This document shows, piece after piece, positions 15,921 through 28,186 of a stretch of 64,000 bases of DNA. A program made the position numbers and the translations under genes. Under the pieces are notes generated by a model that was not told where the DNA came from, ran no database searches, and saw only the letters and a list, made by a program, of their open reading frames with translations. Source of the stretch: Microbacteriaceae bacterium PS02068 (GTDB taxonomy: Bacteria; Actinomycetota; Actinomycetes; Actinomycetales; Microbacteriaceae); assembly GCA_029959325.1 (NCBI GenBank), contig JASCPF010000004.1, positions 1 through 64,000 of the forward strand. Direction: 5' to 3'. Positions within the stretch are counted from its first letter, which is position 1. The number at the start of each line of letters is the position of its first letter.

Positions 15921-16825
15921 CCGATCACCGCGGCACGGGGCGCGGGCACCGTCCATCCGTCGTCGAAGATCGAGAACCGGGGGACGAAGCCGAGCAGCTC
16001 TTCGGCGCGCGCGCCGTCGATCGCGGACGTCCGCCCGGGCAGCGGCTTGCGCACGCGCGCCGTCGGCGCGGCCTGCGAGATCGCCACCTCGGTGGGCGTC
16101 TCGATGAGCGTGTCGGCCGCGGTCGCGCAGACCACGTGCGAGCCGCTCAGCGGCACCGTGGCGGCGAGCTGGAGGATCCGCAGCGCATCGCGGTTGTCGA
16201 GATAGCCCCATCCCTCACGCGCACCCCACGCCACTGTCGACCGCATGCGGGCGGCGGCATCGCGCAGCACGGCGAGGTCTTTGACGAGCGGGAAGCGGAT
16301 CGACACCACGTCGATGCCCCACGCCCGGTGCGCCATCTCGGCGATCTGCTCACCCGTGTTCTTGGAGAGCGAGTACGCGTCGGCGATGTCGGTCGGGATC
16401 GCGTCGTCGATGGGGTAGTACGCCGGCACCACGGGATGCGGGTTGAAGGTCAGTCCCGACGCGTTGACGCTGCTGGCGACGACCGCGCGGTCGATGCCGC
16501 GCGCGGCGGCCTGCTCGAGGACGTTGAACGTGCCGCTCGTGTTCGTCCGGAAGATGCGGTACGGGCTGCCGTGGTCGGGGTGGGGGATCGCGGCGAGATG
16601 CACGACGGTGTCGACGTCGCGCAGGGCCGCGTCCACGGCATCCACATCGGTCACGTCACCCACGACGAAGCGGTCGCACTCGTGGTGCAGCGGTTCATGC
16701 AGCGAGAGTCCGGTCACCGCGATGCCCTGGCCGCGCAGTTCGGGCACGAGCACGGTGCCGATCTCGCCTGCCGCACCCGTCACCAGCACCCGCTGCGGAC
16801 GGCGGGGCTCTGCTGTCGTGCTCAC
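15917..16825 (-). CDS. NAD-dependent epimerase/dehydratase, candidate sugar or uronate dehydrogenase
   Basis: An extended short-chain dehydrogenase of 302 residues. The nucleotide-binding TGAAGEIG is near the N-terminus, SSVN supplies the catalytic Ser, and YSLSK gives Tyr and Lys. The overall pattern (VVHLAAIPHPDH, RTNTSGTFNVLEQA) resembles uronate dehydrogenase and related NAD-dependent sugar dehydrogenases. Adjacent to aldonate dehydratases, it is the best candidate for the missing first step, oxidation of galactose or a uronate to its lactone. That is inference. The GTG start overlaps the permease stop (GTGA). Confidence 0.75.
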   Translation of the reverse strand: MSTTAEPRRPQRVLVTGAAGEIGTVLVPELRGQGIAVTGLSLHEPLHHECDRFVVGDVTDVDAVDAALRDVDTVVHLAAIPHPDHGSPYRIFRTNTSGTFNVLEQAAARGIDRAVVASSVNASGLTFNPHPVVPAYYPIDDAIPTDIADAYSLSKNTGEQIAEMAHRAWGIDVVSIRFPLVKDLAVLRDAAARMRSTVAWGAREGWGYLDNRDALRILQLAATVPLSGSHVVCATAADTLIETPTEVAISQAAPTARVRKPLPGRTSAIDGARAEELLGFVPRFSIFDDGWTVPAPRAAVIG

Positions 16826-17706
16826 TCTTTGACTCCGCCGGTCATGGCGACCCCCGCGAGGAACTGCCGCTGGAAGATGATGAACAGCGCGAGCGGCAGG
16901 ATGAGCGCGAGCAGCAGCGCGGCCATCTGCACGGAGAGGTCGGTGTTGCGCGCCATGTTCACGAGAGACACCGAGATCGGCTGCAGATCGGGCGAGGGAA
17001 GCACGAGCTTCGGCCAGAGGAAGTCTTTCCAGGCGCCGAAGCCCGCGAAGATCGCGATCACGCCGATGATCGGCTTCGACAGCGGCAGCACGATCGACCA
17101 GAGAACCCGCCACGGGCCGGCGCCGTCGACGCGGGCCGCCTCGAACAGCTCACGGGGGATGCCGTCGAAGAACCGCTTCACCACCAGGACGTTGAACGCG
17201 CTCGCGGCCGAGGGGAGCCACACCGCCCAATAGGTGTTGAGGAGGTTCACGTTGAACCCGGGCACGTTCAACACGGTGAGGTACAGCGGCACGAGCGCGA
17301 CGACGCCGGGGATGAAGAGGGTGGCGAGGATCGCTCCTTCGAGCACCCCCGCCCACCGCGGCCGCAGCACGCTGAGCACGTAGCTGAGGCTGATGGCGAT
17401 GACCACGTTGACCACGATCACCCCGAGCGCCAGCGCGATGCTGTTCCAGATGGCGACGCCGACGCTCGCCTTCGTCCAGGCGAGCGCGAAGTTCTCGAAG
17501 TGCAGGCCGCTCTGCGGGAAGAGCGCGAGCGGATCGCGAAGGATGTCCTGAGACGTGGACAGTGACGCCTTCAGCAGCCAGGCGAGGGGGGCGAGTCCGG
17601 AGATCACCAGGAACACGCCGATGCCGAGGGTCATGACGAAGAACCAGATCCGGACCGAACGGGACTTCCGGTCGGTCGGCGACAGGATGCTGCGGTCCAT
17701 GCTCAT
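16822..17706 (-). CDS. Carbohydrate ABC transporter permease (CUT1, MalG type)
   Basis: Inner-membrane permease with six predicted helices over 294 residues. The EAA loop (EAARVDGAGPWRVLWSIVLPLSKP, split here only for description) near residue 190 contacts an ATPase. It is the second permease of a CUT1 sugar importer, together with the preceding permease and the lipoprotein at 18734-20104. The operon contains no ATP-binding gene, so a shared ATPase elsewhere must power it. The start overlaps the upstream permease stop (ATGA). Confidence 0.93.
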   Translation of the reverse strand: MSMDRSILSPTDRKSRSVRIWFFVMTLGIGVFLVISGLAPLAWLLKASLSTSQDILRDPLALFPQSGLHFENFALAWTKASVGVAIWNSIALALGVIVVNVVIAISLSYVLSVLRPRWAGVLEGAILATLFIPGVVALVPLYLTVLNVPGFNVNLLNTYWAVWLPSAASAFNVLVVKRFFDGIPRELFEAARVDGAGPWRVLWSIVLPLSKPIIGVIAIFAGFGAWKDFLWPKLVLPSPDLQPISVSLVNMARNTDLSVQMAALLLALILPLALFIIFQRQFLAGVAMTGGVKE

Positions 17707-18662
17707 GACTGGGCCACCTTCCGGGTCGCGAAGTGGTAGATGACCGAGACGATGCCCAGTGCCAGCGCGAGCAAGACGCTGAGAGCCGTCGCGGCGCCGT
17801 AGTTGTTCTGCTCGAACCCGTAGCGGAAGATCAGCATGAGCACGGTGACCGTCGCGTTGTTCGGTCCACCTCCGGTGAAGACGTACGGCTCAGAGAACAC
17901 CTGCATCACGCCGATGATCTGCAGCAGCAGCAGCACGATGATGATGCCGCGCAGTTGCGGCAGCGTCACGTGCCAGACGCGTCGCCAGATGCCGGCCCCG
18001 TCGAGTTCGGCCGCCTCGTAGAGCTCGGTGCGGACGCCCACGAGGGCCGCGATGTAGATGATGACGGTGCCGCCGAAGCCCGCCCACACCGCCTCGACGA
18101 CGATGAGGGGCATGGCGGCCTGGGGAGAGTTGAGCCACAGGAACGGGCCGAGGCCGAACATGCCGGCGATCTGGTTGAACGTGCCGTTCGGCGACGGGTC
18201 GTAGAAGGTCCGCCAGAGGAGGATCGCCGCGATCGGCGGGATCACCGTGGGCAGATAGGCCAGGATCGTGAAGATGCCGCGGCGACGGCGCAGCTCGGCC
18301 ATGAAGACGGCCAGGAACAGCGGCAGCGGGAATCCGATCACGATCGACAGGACCGTGAACCAGAGGGTGTTGCGCACGGCGAGGGCGAGGGTCGGGTCAC
18401 TCAGCACGTAGCTGAAGTTCGCCCAGCCGACCCACGAGCTGTCGATGAAGTTCGTCTTCTGAAAGGCCATGACCAGGCTTCGCCCGATCGGGATCCACGA
18501 GAAGAAGACGAAGACGAGGATGCCCGGCAACGCGATCACAAGCGCTGCGAGCCCGCCGCCCCGCTGCCAGCTGCGCCATGAGACGCGGCGGTGCCGGGGA
18601 ACGGGCGGCGGTGTCGCGGAGTCGAGAGAGGCGGGTGGGAGCGGGGCGAGGGTGCTGGACAT
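17703..18662 (-). CDS. Carbohydrate ABC transporter permease (CUT1, MalF type)
   Basis: A 319-residue permease with a cytoplasmic Pro-rich N-terminus of about 40 residues and six predicted helices. The EAA loop is YEAAELDGAGIWRRVWHVTLP, shortened at its ends, near residue 215. It forms the heterodimeric channel with the following permease. I chose ATG 18662 (MSSTLAP) because upstream frame has no protein-like features. A perfect 12-bp hairpin lies between it and the binding-protein gene upstream, which would make permease expression lower than that of the binding protein. Confidence 0.92.
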   Translation of the reverse strand: MSSTLAPLPPASLDSATPPPVPRHRRVSWRSWQRGGGLAALVIALPGILVFVFFSWIPIGRSLVMAFQKTNFIDSSWVGWANFSYVLSDPTLALAVRNTLWFTVLSIVIGFPLPLFLAVFMAELRRRRGIFTILAYLPTVIPPIAAILLWRTFYDPSPNGTFNQIAGMFGLGPFLWLNSPQAAMPLIVVEAVWAGFGGTVIIYIAALVGVRTELYEAAELDGAGIWRRVWHVTLPQLRGIIIVLLLLQIIGVMQVFSEPYVFTGGGPNNATVTVLMLIFRYGFEQNNYGAATALSVLLALALGIVSVIYHFATRKVAQS

Positions 18663-18696
18663 CGGTGTCTCAATCGTTTTCGTACTGAGGGTGGAC

Positions 18697-18726
18697 CCCC
18701 GGGGCGGCGAGCACGCCGCCCCGGGG
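18697..18726 (-). terminator. Intercistronic hairpin between binding protein and permease genes
   Basis: A perfect 12-bp stem, CCCCGGGGCGGC and GCCGCCCCGGGG, with the 6-nt loop GAGCAC. There is no U tract. It sits 8 bp after the binding-protein gene and before the permease gene. Such hairpins often protect the upstream mRNA or partly terminate transcription, which favours the binding protein. Confidence 0.7.
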
Positions 18727-18733
18727 AGTCGGG

Positions 18734-20104
18734 TCAGGATGCGGCGAGCAGCGCGTTGGCGCGCTCCTGGGCATCCTTCAGGAGCTTCGCGATGTCGGCG
18801 TTCTGGTCGGTGAGGACCGCCTGGATCACGTTGTCGAGCTCGGCGTAGATCGCCTGGCCCTGGTACTTCGGCTCCGGAACGAGGGTCGTGCCCGGCAGTG
18901 ACTCGCGGTACGGCGCCCAGTTCGAGAACGGAATGATCGAGTAGGGCTCGATCCAGCCGAGGAAGGTGTCGTACTGCTCGCTGCTCACGGGGGCGAGACC
19001 GGGCTGCTCGTAGACGGCGTTGTCGGCCTTGGCCGCCTTCGCGTTCGCGACGGCGAGATCCTCGTCGAAGTACTTCTGCAGGTTCATGAACTTGATGTAC
19101 TTCAGACCCGCTTCGATCTCCGCCTCGGATGCCTTCGGCGAGATGAACGCGATGCCACCACCGGACAGCGTGCTGTGCTTGCCGTCGGATGCCGCGGGGA
19201 TGCCCGCGTAGCCGAACGCATCGGGAGACATGCCGTACTGCTGCGTCGCCGGGATGAAGTCGGCCTTGAGCGTCATGCCGATCTTGCCGGCGGCGAAGTC
19301 GGGCTGGATGTTCTCGCAGTCGTACAGGGTCTGCTCGGGCAGCGTGCCATCGACCCACTTCATGTCGTGGATCAGCTGCAGCGCTTCGCCCATCTCGGGC
19401 TCGTCGGCGAAGATCGCCTTCTTGTTCGAGTCGTCGACCACCCGGCCGCCGAAGCTGTAGGTCATCGCGGTGAGCAGCCATCCACCGCAGTTCTTCGCGG
19501 CGAGCTGTGCATAGCCGGCCTGGCCGGTCTTCTCCTTGATGACCTTCGCGTCGGAGCGGACGTCGTCCCACGAGGCGGGACCGGCATCGGGGTCGAGACC
19601 GGCGGCCTTGAACAGGTCGCGGTTGTAGGCGATGCCGAGCGCGTACGCCCACGTCGGCACGCCGTACACACGACCCCCGTCGCTGACCAGGTTGACCAGG
19701 TCGGGGTTCAGCTCATCGAGCAGACCCGCGCTCTTGGCGGCGTCGGTGATGTCGGCGGCCTGCTTGTTGGCGATGAGTGCGGGCGGCTCGGTCAGCGGCG
19801 CGCTGAGCACGATCGGCAGGGTACCGCCGGCGAGCTGGGTCTGGAACTGCTGGCCGTCATACGTCCAGTCGCTCGGCTCGATCTTGATGTCGGGGTTCTG
19901 CTTCTCGAAATCCGCGACCTGCTTGAGGAACGCTGCGCGCTGCTCTTTCTGGTCGGCAGGGGGTTCGTTGCCGACGGTGAGCGTGAGCTTGCCGTCCCCG
20001 GACTGTCCGGCACCGCCGGATCCCGAACATGCGGTCGCGCCTGCCAGCACGAGGCCGAAGGCCCCGGCGACGGCAGCGATCCGCACGATGCTGCTGTTCT
20101 TCAT
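18734..20104 (-). CDS. Extracellular sugar-binding lipoprotein of CUT1 ABC importer
   Basis: A 456-residue family-1 solute-binding protein. An N-terminal lipoprotein signal (MKNSSIVRIAAVAG..., cysteine in GATACSGSGG) is followed by the usual two-lobe pattern, with WDDVRSDAKVI, GKIGMTLKADF and a late LPGTTLVPEP. It captures an oligosaccharide outside the membrane for the two permeases downstream. Start ATG 20104 has AGGGAG upstream. LacI operator site 3 lies 48 bp before the start. The ligand is unknown. Galactose- or rhamnose-containing oligosaccharides are suggested by the enzymes around it. Confidence 0.93.
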   Translation of the reverse strand: MKNSSIVRIAAVAGAFGLVLAGATACSGSGGAGQSGDGKLTLTVGNEPPADQKEQRAAFLKQVADFEKQNPDIKIEPSDWTYDGQQFQTQLAGGTLPIVLSAPLTEPPALIANKQAADITDAAKSAGLLDELNPDLVNLVSDGGRVYGVPTWAYALGIAYNRDLFKAAGLDPDAGPASWDDVRSDAKVIKEKTGQAGYAQLAAKNCGGWLLTAMTYSFGGRVVDDSNKKAIFADEPEMGEALQLIHDMKWVDGTLPEQTLYDCENIQPDFAAGKIGMTLKADFIPATQQYGMSPDAFGYAGIPAASDGKHSTLSGGGIAFISPKASEAEIEAGLKYIKFMNLQKYFDEDLAVANAKAAKADNAVYEQPGLAPVSSEQYDTFLGWIEPYSIIPFSNWAPYRESLPGTTLVPEPKYQGQAIYAELDNVIQAVLTDQNADIAKLLKDAQERANALLAAS

Positions 20105-20151
20105 GGAAACTCCCTTGTGATCCACTGATGGACAAACGTCGCTTTGCTGAT

Positions 20152-20167
20152 GCGCAACCGTTTGCTC
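20152..20167. promoter_or_regulatory. LacI-type operator, site 3
   Basis: GCGCAACCGTTTGCTC lies upstream of the sugar-binding-protein operon. It is among the best matches to the shared consensus. Confidence 0.75.
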
Positions 20168-20218
20168 TGTTGAGCATGCCAGTGTGTCGGGCGGATGTCA
20201 ACGCCATTCTCAGTGTGA

Positions 20219-20234
20219 ATGGTAACGGTTGCGC
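20219..20234. promoter_or_regulatory. LacI-type half-operator
   Basis: ATGGTAACGGTTGCGC has a good right arm (GTTGCGC) and a weak left arm. It is 52 bp from site 3. It lies 55 bp beyond the end of the lacI-type gene, upstream of the binding-protein operon, and could act as a secondary site for looping or cooperative binding. Confidence 0.4.
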
Positions 20235-20288
20235 AAAGTCGCGTCAGAGAACCGCTGCCGAGGGTCATCGCCTCGGGAGGAAGGGCGG

Positions 20289-21338
20289 TCAGAGGCCGGT
20301 CAGCGCCTCGACGCCGTCGCGGGCTCCGCGCGCACGACCGATCGTCGACTCACCCGGCACGAGCACACAGGGGAGGAGCTGGTGCCCGCTGAGCACGGGC
20401 CCTCCGCGCATCGCGTCGAGCAGATGCAGGGCTGCGGCCTCGCCGAGCTCGGACAGCTGGGGGTCGATGGTCGACAGCAGGTGCGCCGGACGATCGACCA
20501 GGGTCCCGATGTTGTCGAAGCCGATCAGGGCGACATCGTCGGGGGTGCGCAGGCCCGCATCGCGCAGCGCTGCGCTCGCGCCCAGCGCGATCCAGTCGTC
20601 ACCGCAGAACACTCCGTCGACCCGCTGGCCCGACTCGAGCAGGCGCCGCATGGCGTGTGTGCCCCACTCGGTCGTCCAATCGCCTCGCAGGGGCGCTCCG
20701 CCGACGAGTTCGACACCGGCTGCCGCGAGCACCTCGTGCAGCCCGGCGGCGCGCTCGTCGGCGGCGGCATCCGCCGACGCCGTGATGTGCGCGATGTGGC
20801 GTCGCCCGAGCGAGAGCAGGTGCTCGCCGGCGAGACGCCCGGCCTGGCGGTTGTCGGGAACGAAGACGACATCGTCGTCGTCATCGCTCGGGCCGAAGAC
20901 ATAGACGACCGGCACGGTGAAGTTCGCGGTGACCGAGCGGGTGCGCTCGCGCATGCCGTCGCCGATGACGAGGATGCCATCGACGTGACGCGACAGCAGC
21001 TTCGCCAGCTGCTCGTCCTGTTTGGCCCGGCTGACGCTCATGTTGTAGGTGAGCGCGGCGAGATCCTCTGCTCCCAAGACGGCGGTCGCACCGATCAGCA
21101 CGGGCATGGTGAAGGTCGACAGCGCCGACTTGGCGAGGATGCCGACCGTCAGACTGCGCCCGGTCGCGAACGATCTGGCCAGGGCGTTGGGCTGGAACCG
21201 CAGGCGGCGGGCAGCGAGGAGAATCCGCTCACGCGTCTCTTCCGAGACCCGCCCCGTGCCGTTGAGCACGCGCGACGCGGTGGACACCGAGACTCCAGCC
21301 ACGGCCGCCACGTCTTTGAGGGTCACGTTCTCGGCCAT
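20289..21338 (-). CDS. LacI family transcriptional regulator
   Basis: A 349-residue regulator. The N-terminal HTH and hinge helix are classical (VTLKDVAAVAGVSVSTASRV, then LNGTGRVSEETRERI), followed by the periplasmic-binding-protein-like effector domain (VALIGFDNIG, LSTIDPQ). It is the only LacI-type gene in the window, so it is the obvious candidate to bind the repeated G[AC]GCAA...TTGC..C operators. ATG 21338 has AAGGAG just upstream. An in-frame TTG at 21350 is the alternative start. The effector is presumably a sugar or oligosaccharide produced by the locus (inference). Confidence 0.93.
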   Translation of the reverse strand: MAENVTLKDVAAVAGVSVSTASRVLNGTGRVSEETRERILLAARRLRFQPNALARSFATGRSLTVGILAKSALSTFTMPVLIGATAVLGAEDLAALTYNMSVSRAKQDEQLAKLLSRHVDGILVIGDGMRERTRSVTANFTVPVVYVFGPSDDDDDVVFVPDNRQAGRLAGEHLLSLGRRHIAHITASADAAADERAAGLHEVLAAAGVELVGGAPLRGDWTTEWGTHAMRRLLESGQRVDGVFCGDDWIALGASAALRDAGLRTPDDVALIGFDNIGTLVDRPAHLLSTIDPQLSELGEAAALHLLDAMRGGPVLSGHQLLPCVLVPGESTIGRARGARDGVEALTGL

Positions 21339-21365
21339 GGTCTCCTTCAACGAGTGGTCGAGACG

Positions 21366-21381
21366 ATGCTACCGGTTGCTC
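21366..21381. promoter_or_regulatory. LacI-type half-operator before lacI-type gene
   Basis: ATGCTACCGGTTGCTC keeps only the right arm GTTGCTC. It lies between the KDG-kinase stop and the regulator start, so weak autoregulation is possible. Confidence 0.3.
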
Positions 21382-21387
21382 TTCTTC

Positions 21388-22338
21388 TCAGCCGATCCGG
21401 TGGGCGAGGGCCGCGCGGGCCGCGGCGACACTCGGCAGGTCGCCGTGGGCACCGAGTGCGAGAGCCGCGAAGCGGTGGCCCGCCGTCAGACGATCCCGCT
21501 CGTCGCCCCCCGCACACAGCGCGTGCAGGTACCCCGCCGCAAAGGCATCCCCCGCCCCCACCGGCTCGACGACATCGACACGGGGGGCGGCCACGAAGAC
21601 CTCTTCCTCGCCGTGGCGGAACGACGTCGCGCCGATCGCACCATCCTTGACGACCAGGTGAGCGACGCCGAGGCAGTCTGCGGCGTCACGCGCGGTGTCT
21701 GTGCCCCAGAGCGCTTCCGCCTCGTCGCGCCCGACGAGTACGAGGTCGCACTGCCTGGCCAGTCGCGCCAGCGCGTCTGCCGCACGGCGACGATCGGGCC
21801 ACAGCTTCGGGCGGTGATTGACGTCGAAGGTGACCAGCACCCCGTGGGCGCGGGCCGCCGTGATCGACGCCTCGACGAGGTCTGCGCACGACGCCGACAG
21901 GGCGGGGGTGATGCCGGTGAGGTGCAGCACGCGGGCGCCGGCGAGAGGCAGCCGCGACAGGTCGCCGGGCCCGAGCCGCGCCGCGGCCGACCCGGCGCGG
22001 TAGTAGTGGACGCGCGTGCCGCCGGGCTGCGGCTCTTTCACGTACAGGCCGGTCGGGGCATCCGTTCGCGTGCGCACACCCCCGACCTCCACACCGTACG
22101 CGGCGATCTCGTCGACGATACGGCGGCCGAAGGGATCATCGCCGACGGCGCTCACCCACGCCACCCGCACACCGGCTGCGGCGAGCAGGCACGCGAGGTT
22201 CGACTCGGCGCCGCCGATGCCGACGCGCAGAGAGGATGCCTCGGCCAGGGTCTCGGCGCCGGGCGAGAGCTGGATCATGGTCTCGCCGAGCGTGACGACG
22301 TCGTAGCCCTCCGCGCCGTGCGCATGCTGCGGGCTCAT
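21388..22338 (-). CDS. 2-keto-3-deoxy-sugar-acid kinase (PfkB family, KDG/KDGal kinase)
   Basis: Phosphorylates 2-keto-3-deoxygluconate or -galactonate. The 316-residue PfkB protein has GETMIQLSPG at the N-terminus, GIGGAESNLA in the substrate site, the central VTFDVNHRPKLW (DxNxRxxLW is characteristic of KDG kinases) and PVGAGDAFAAG with the catalytic Asp. It supplies the second step after the DgoD/ManD-type dehydratases. Its stop lies 50 bp upstream of the lacI-type start. The start ATG overlaps the aldolase stop (ATGA). Confidence 0.87.
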   Translation of the reverse strand: MSPQHAHGAEGYDVVTLGETMIQLSPGAETLAEASSLRVGIGGAESNLACLLAAAGVRVAWVSAVGDDPFGRRIVDEIAAYGVEVGGVRTRTDAPTGLYVKEPQPGGTRVHYYRAGSAAARLGPGDLSRLPLAGARVLHLTGITPALSASCADLVEASITAARAHGVLVTFDVNHRPKLWPDRRRAADALARLARQCDLVLVGRDEAEALWGTDTARDAADCLGVAHLVVKDGAIGATSFRHGEEEVFVAAPRVDVVEPVGAGDAFAAGYLHALCAGGDERDRLTAGHRFAALALGAHGDLPSVAAARAALAHRIG

Positions 22339-22949
22339 CGGTCTCGCACCAGTGCCGCAAGCGCAGGGATCTGCGCCTCGTCCTCGATCGCCGAGCCGAC
22401 CGCCACGACGCGCGCGCCCGCGGCGAGGAACTCCGCCGCGTTATGCGCGGACATCCCGCCGGTCGCGACGAAGCGCATGTCGGGGAAGGGCCCATGCATG
22501 TCGCGGAACCACGCCGAGCCGAGCCGAGCCGCGGGGAACGCCTTCGCCCACCGCAGGCCGCGGCGCTGCACGGCCTGCACCTCGCTGGGCGTGGCAACCC
22601 CGGGCAGGTGCGGAACGCCCAGCCGGGCAGACTCGTCCAACACCTCCGGGTCGGTTCCCGGCGCAACCGTGAAGGCCGCGCCGCACTCCGCGGCTCGCCG
22701 CACTCCGGCGGCGTCGACGATCGTGCCCGCGCCCGCCACCAGGCCACGGGCCGCCGCCGCCGCGACGACAGCACGCAGAGCGTCGGCGTCGGCATCGGTC
22801 TGCAGCGGCACCTCGACGATCCCGATACCCAGGCCCCAGCCCCGCTCCGACAGCTCCACCGACCGCCGGGCTCCGAGGCCGCGCAGGATGAGCATCAGAG
22901 GCGCGGGTGCGAACGCCGTGTCGAACCAGCCGTTGCTGTCGTAGACCAT
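22335..22949 (-). CDS. KDPG/KDPGal aldolase family (bifunctional 4-hydroxy-2-oxoglutarate aldolase type)
   Basis: A small class I aldolase of 204 residues. It cleaves 2-keto-3-deoxy-6-phospho-gluconate or -galactonate to pyruvate and glyceraldehyde-3-phosphate. The conserved elements are IVEVPLQT, GAGTIVD, FTVAPGTD, LPGVATPSE and KAFPA, which carries the Schiff-base Lys. VATGGMS binds phosphate. Start ATG 22949 with GAGAGG upstream. LacI operator site 4 lies 25 bp before the start and is shared with divergent lacZ. With the kinase it completes the Entner-Doudoroff-like branch. Confidence 0.88.
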   Translation of the reverse strand: MVYDSNGWFDTAFAPAPLMLILRGLGARRSVELSERGWGLGIGIVEVPLQTDADADALRAVVAAAAARGLVAGAGTIVDAAGVRRAAECGAAFTVAPGTDPEVLDESARLGVPHLPGVATPSEVQAVQRRGLRWAKAFPAARLGSAWFRDMHGPFPDMRFVATGGMSAHNAAEFLAAGARVVAVGSAIEDEAQIPALAALVRDR

Positions 22950-22973
22950 GTCAGCCTCTCGCCGATGAGATTT

Positions 22974-25998
<3,025 letters not shown>

Positions 25999-25999
<1 letters not shown>

Positions 26000-28035
26000 T
26001 GCCGCTCACCTGGAACGATCCGCGCTGGGTTCTCTCGACGGATCAGCCCACGTTCGCCTGCGCCCCGCCCTACCTGGGCAACGGGCGCCTGGGCCTGCGA
26101 CTGGGCGCATTCCTGCTCGGCACCGATCTGACCGCTCCGGCGCTGCGCGGGGCTGGCATCGACCAGACGTTTCTCGCCGTGCCGCGGTTCGACCACTCTC
26201 GACCGCTGCAGTCCTACGGGGCGCACGTCCGTGACGGCGCGATGCTCACCCTCCCCGCGTGGGCGCAGCTCGACCTTCGCGTCGGCGATCACGAGTTCCG
26301 CCCGGGGCGGGCCGTCACGAGCTCTCACCGGCCGTTGACGACGGCGCTCGATCTGCGCACGGGAGAGGCCCGCATGACCGGCGAATGGATGGTGCAAGAC
26401 GGCGCGGTCGCCGTCGATCTGCGCGTGCTCATTCCCCGCGGGCTCCCGCATGTCGGGGTCTGGCAGCTGTCGCTCGACGGCCTGACCGGCGGCACCGAGC
26501 TCTCCTTCGGGCTCGACGGATCCTTCCTCGAAGACGGGAGGCACGGCGAGCAGACCGAGGGCACGGCGCACTACGCATCGCAGGCCTACCAGGACGACGA
26601 CGGCCGCACGATCGGGCTGCTCCGCACCGCGGGGCGCGGGCGCGACGTCGCCGTCGGGCTCGCCTGGTCGGCCGCCGGCGCCGAAGACGTGGCCGACGAC
26701 CTCTCGGCGACCGGGCGTCGCATCACCTTGCGCACAGACGGAACCCACCTCGAGGTGACCGTCGCGTTCGCCGTGCACGGAGGCACCGAGACCGGCGGTG
26801 CGAGCGAGGTGCGCCGCGACCTGGACGCGGCGCTCGCCGGGCTCGCCGACGGCTCGCTGCGCGGCGAGAACGAGGCGCAATGGCGGGGGCTCTGGCGGGA
26901 CGCCCTCGACGTCACGGCTCTGCCGCTGACCCATCGCGACCAGCAGCTGCTTCTTGCGCAGCAGTTCTATCTGCTCGCGAGCTACGACGAGGAACCGCAC
27001 CCGGTCGCGCCGTTGGGCCTTTCCAACAATCAGTGGAGCGGCACCCAGTTCTGGGATACCGACCTCTGGCAGGGTCGTGCGCTCGTGCCGCTGTGGCCCC
27101 AGCTGGCGCGTCGGATCGTCCGCACGCGCCTGGGGATGCTCGACCAGGCGCGGGCCTACGCCGCCGAGACCGGATGGGCGGGGGCGCGATGGGCATGGAT
27201 GTCCGACGAGACGGGCGCCGAGATCGCGCCGCCCGGCCCGTACCGCGAAGAGCTGCACATCTGCGGGTGGGTGCCGCTGCTCGCGTGGGATGTCTGGCGC
27301 GCCACGAAAGACCGCGACTACCTCGTCGAGGCGTGGCCGCTGCTCGAGGCATCCGCCGACTTCTGGGTGTCACGCTCCGAGCGTGACGACGACGGTTCGC
27401 GGCACATCCGCGGAGTGCTCGGTCCCGACGAATCGGTGCACGAGAACCCCCGCGGGCCGCAGCTCATCGACGACAACGCGACCACGAACCTCGCGGCGGC
27501 GTCTGCTCTGCGTGCAGCCGCCGACGCGGCGGCGATACTCGACCTGACGCCCAACCCGCAGTGGCGTGAGGTGGCGGATGCCCTGGTGCTGCTTCCCCCG
27601 GACGCCGACGGGATCATTCCCGAGTACGCCGGGTATGCCGGCCAGACCATCAAGCAGGCCGACCTGATCCTGTCGTTCTTCCCGCTGTCGCGCGAGGCTA
27701 CTCCTGAGCAGCAGGTCGCGAACGTCGCCTACTACGCAGACAAGATGGGCTCCGGCCCGCTCATGACCGATCAGGTCGCGGCCGCGGTGCGCCTGCGGGC
27801 GGGCATCGAAGATCCGCACCAGGTGCTCGAGGAACTCATCGACGCCTATCGCCGCTGCGTACACGGCCCCTTCGAGGTGCAGTACGAGGTCGCCTGCAAC
27901 TCGAACAGCCTCATGCTCACCGCTTCCGGCGGGCTGCTCGCCGCCCTCGAGTACGGGTGGTGGGACTACCGCGAGACGGGCGATGATGCGCGACTGTTGC
28001 CGCGCATCGGCGCGGGTGACGAAGCCGGCCGATGA
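25999..28035 (+). CDS. GH65-like glycosyl hydrolase/phosphorylase
   Basis: An (alpha/alpha)6-barrel enzyme of 678 residues. An N-terminal beta-sandwich is followed by SNNQWSGTQFWDTDLW, a GH65 hallmark, and by GPDESVHENPRG, which corresponds to the PDEYHEN segment holding the general-acid Glu. GH65 covers maltose, trehalose and kojibiose phosphorylases and trehalases. I do not see the phosphate-binding Ser/Lys pattern clearly enough to choose between hydrolase and phosphorylase. It is translationally coupled to lacZ, so it probably acts on the same oligosaccharide or its product. It is cytoplasmic. Confidence 0.75.
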
Positions 28036-28087
28036 CTGAGCGCGCCGCGCCGTGGCCCCCAGATCGCCCGAACGCGCCCGCTGTCAC

Positions 28088-28141
28088 TTCCGGCCCGGAG
28101 GTGAGGATGCCCCGTCGGACTGGCGCTCGATGTTCGGCGGG
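28088..28141 (+). pseudogene. Possible short relic of a GH13 alpha-glucosidase
   Basis: In the 151-bp gap between the GH65-like gene and the ABC exporter, about 18 codons read FRPGGEDAPSDWRSMFGG. This resembles the conserved segment of GH13 alpha-glucosidases (typically FRDGRG...PPNNWxSxFGG). No start or continuation is found. It may be the remains of a deleted alpha-glucosidase gene. The match is short, so chance resemblance is possible. Confidence 0.3.
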
Positions 28142-28186
28142 TGCTGCCCGACCAGACGACCGTGTGGCGTGCATCTGCTGGCATCC

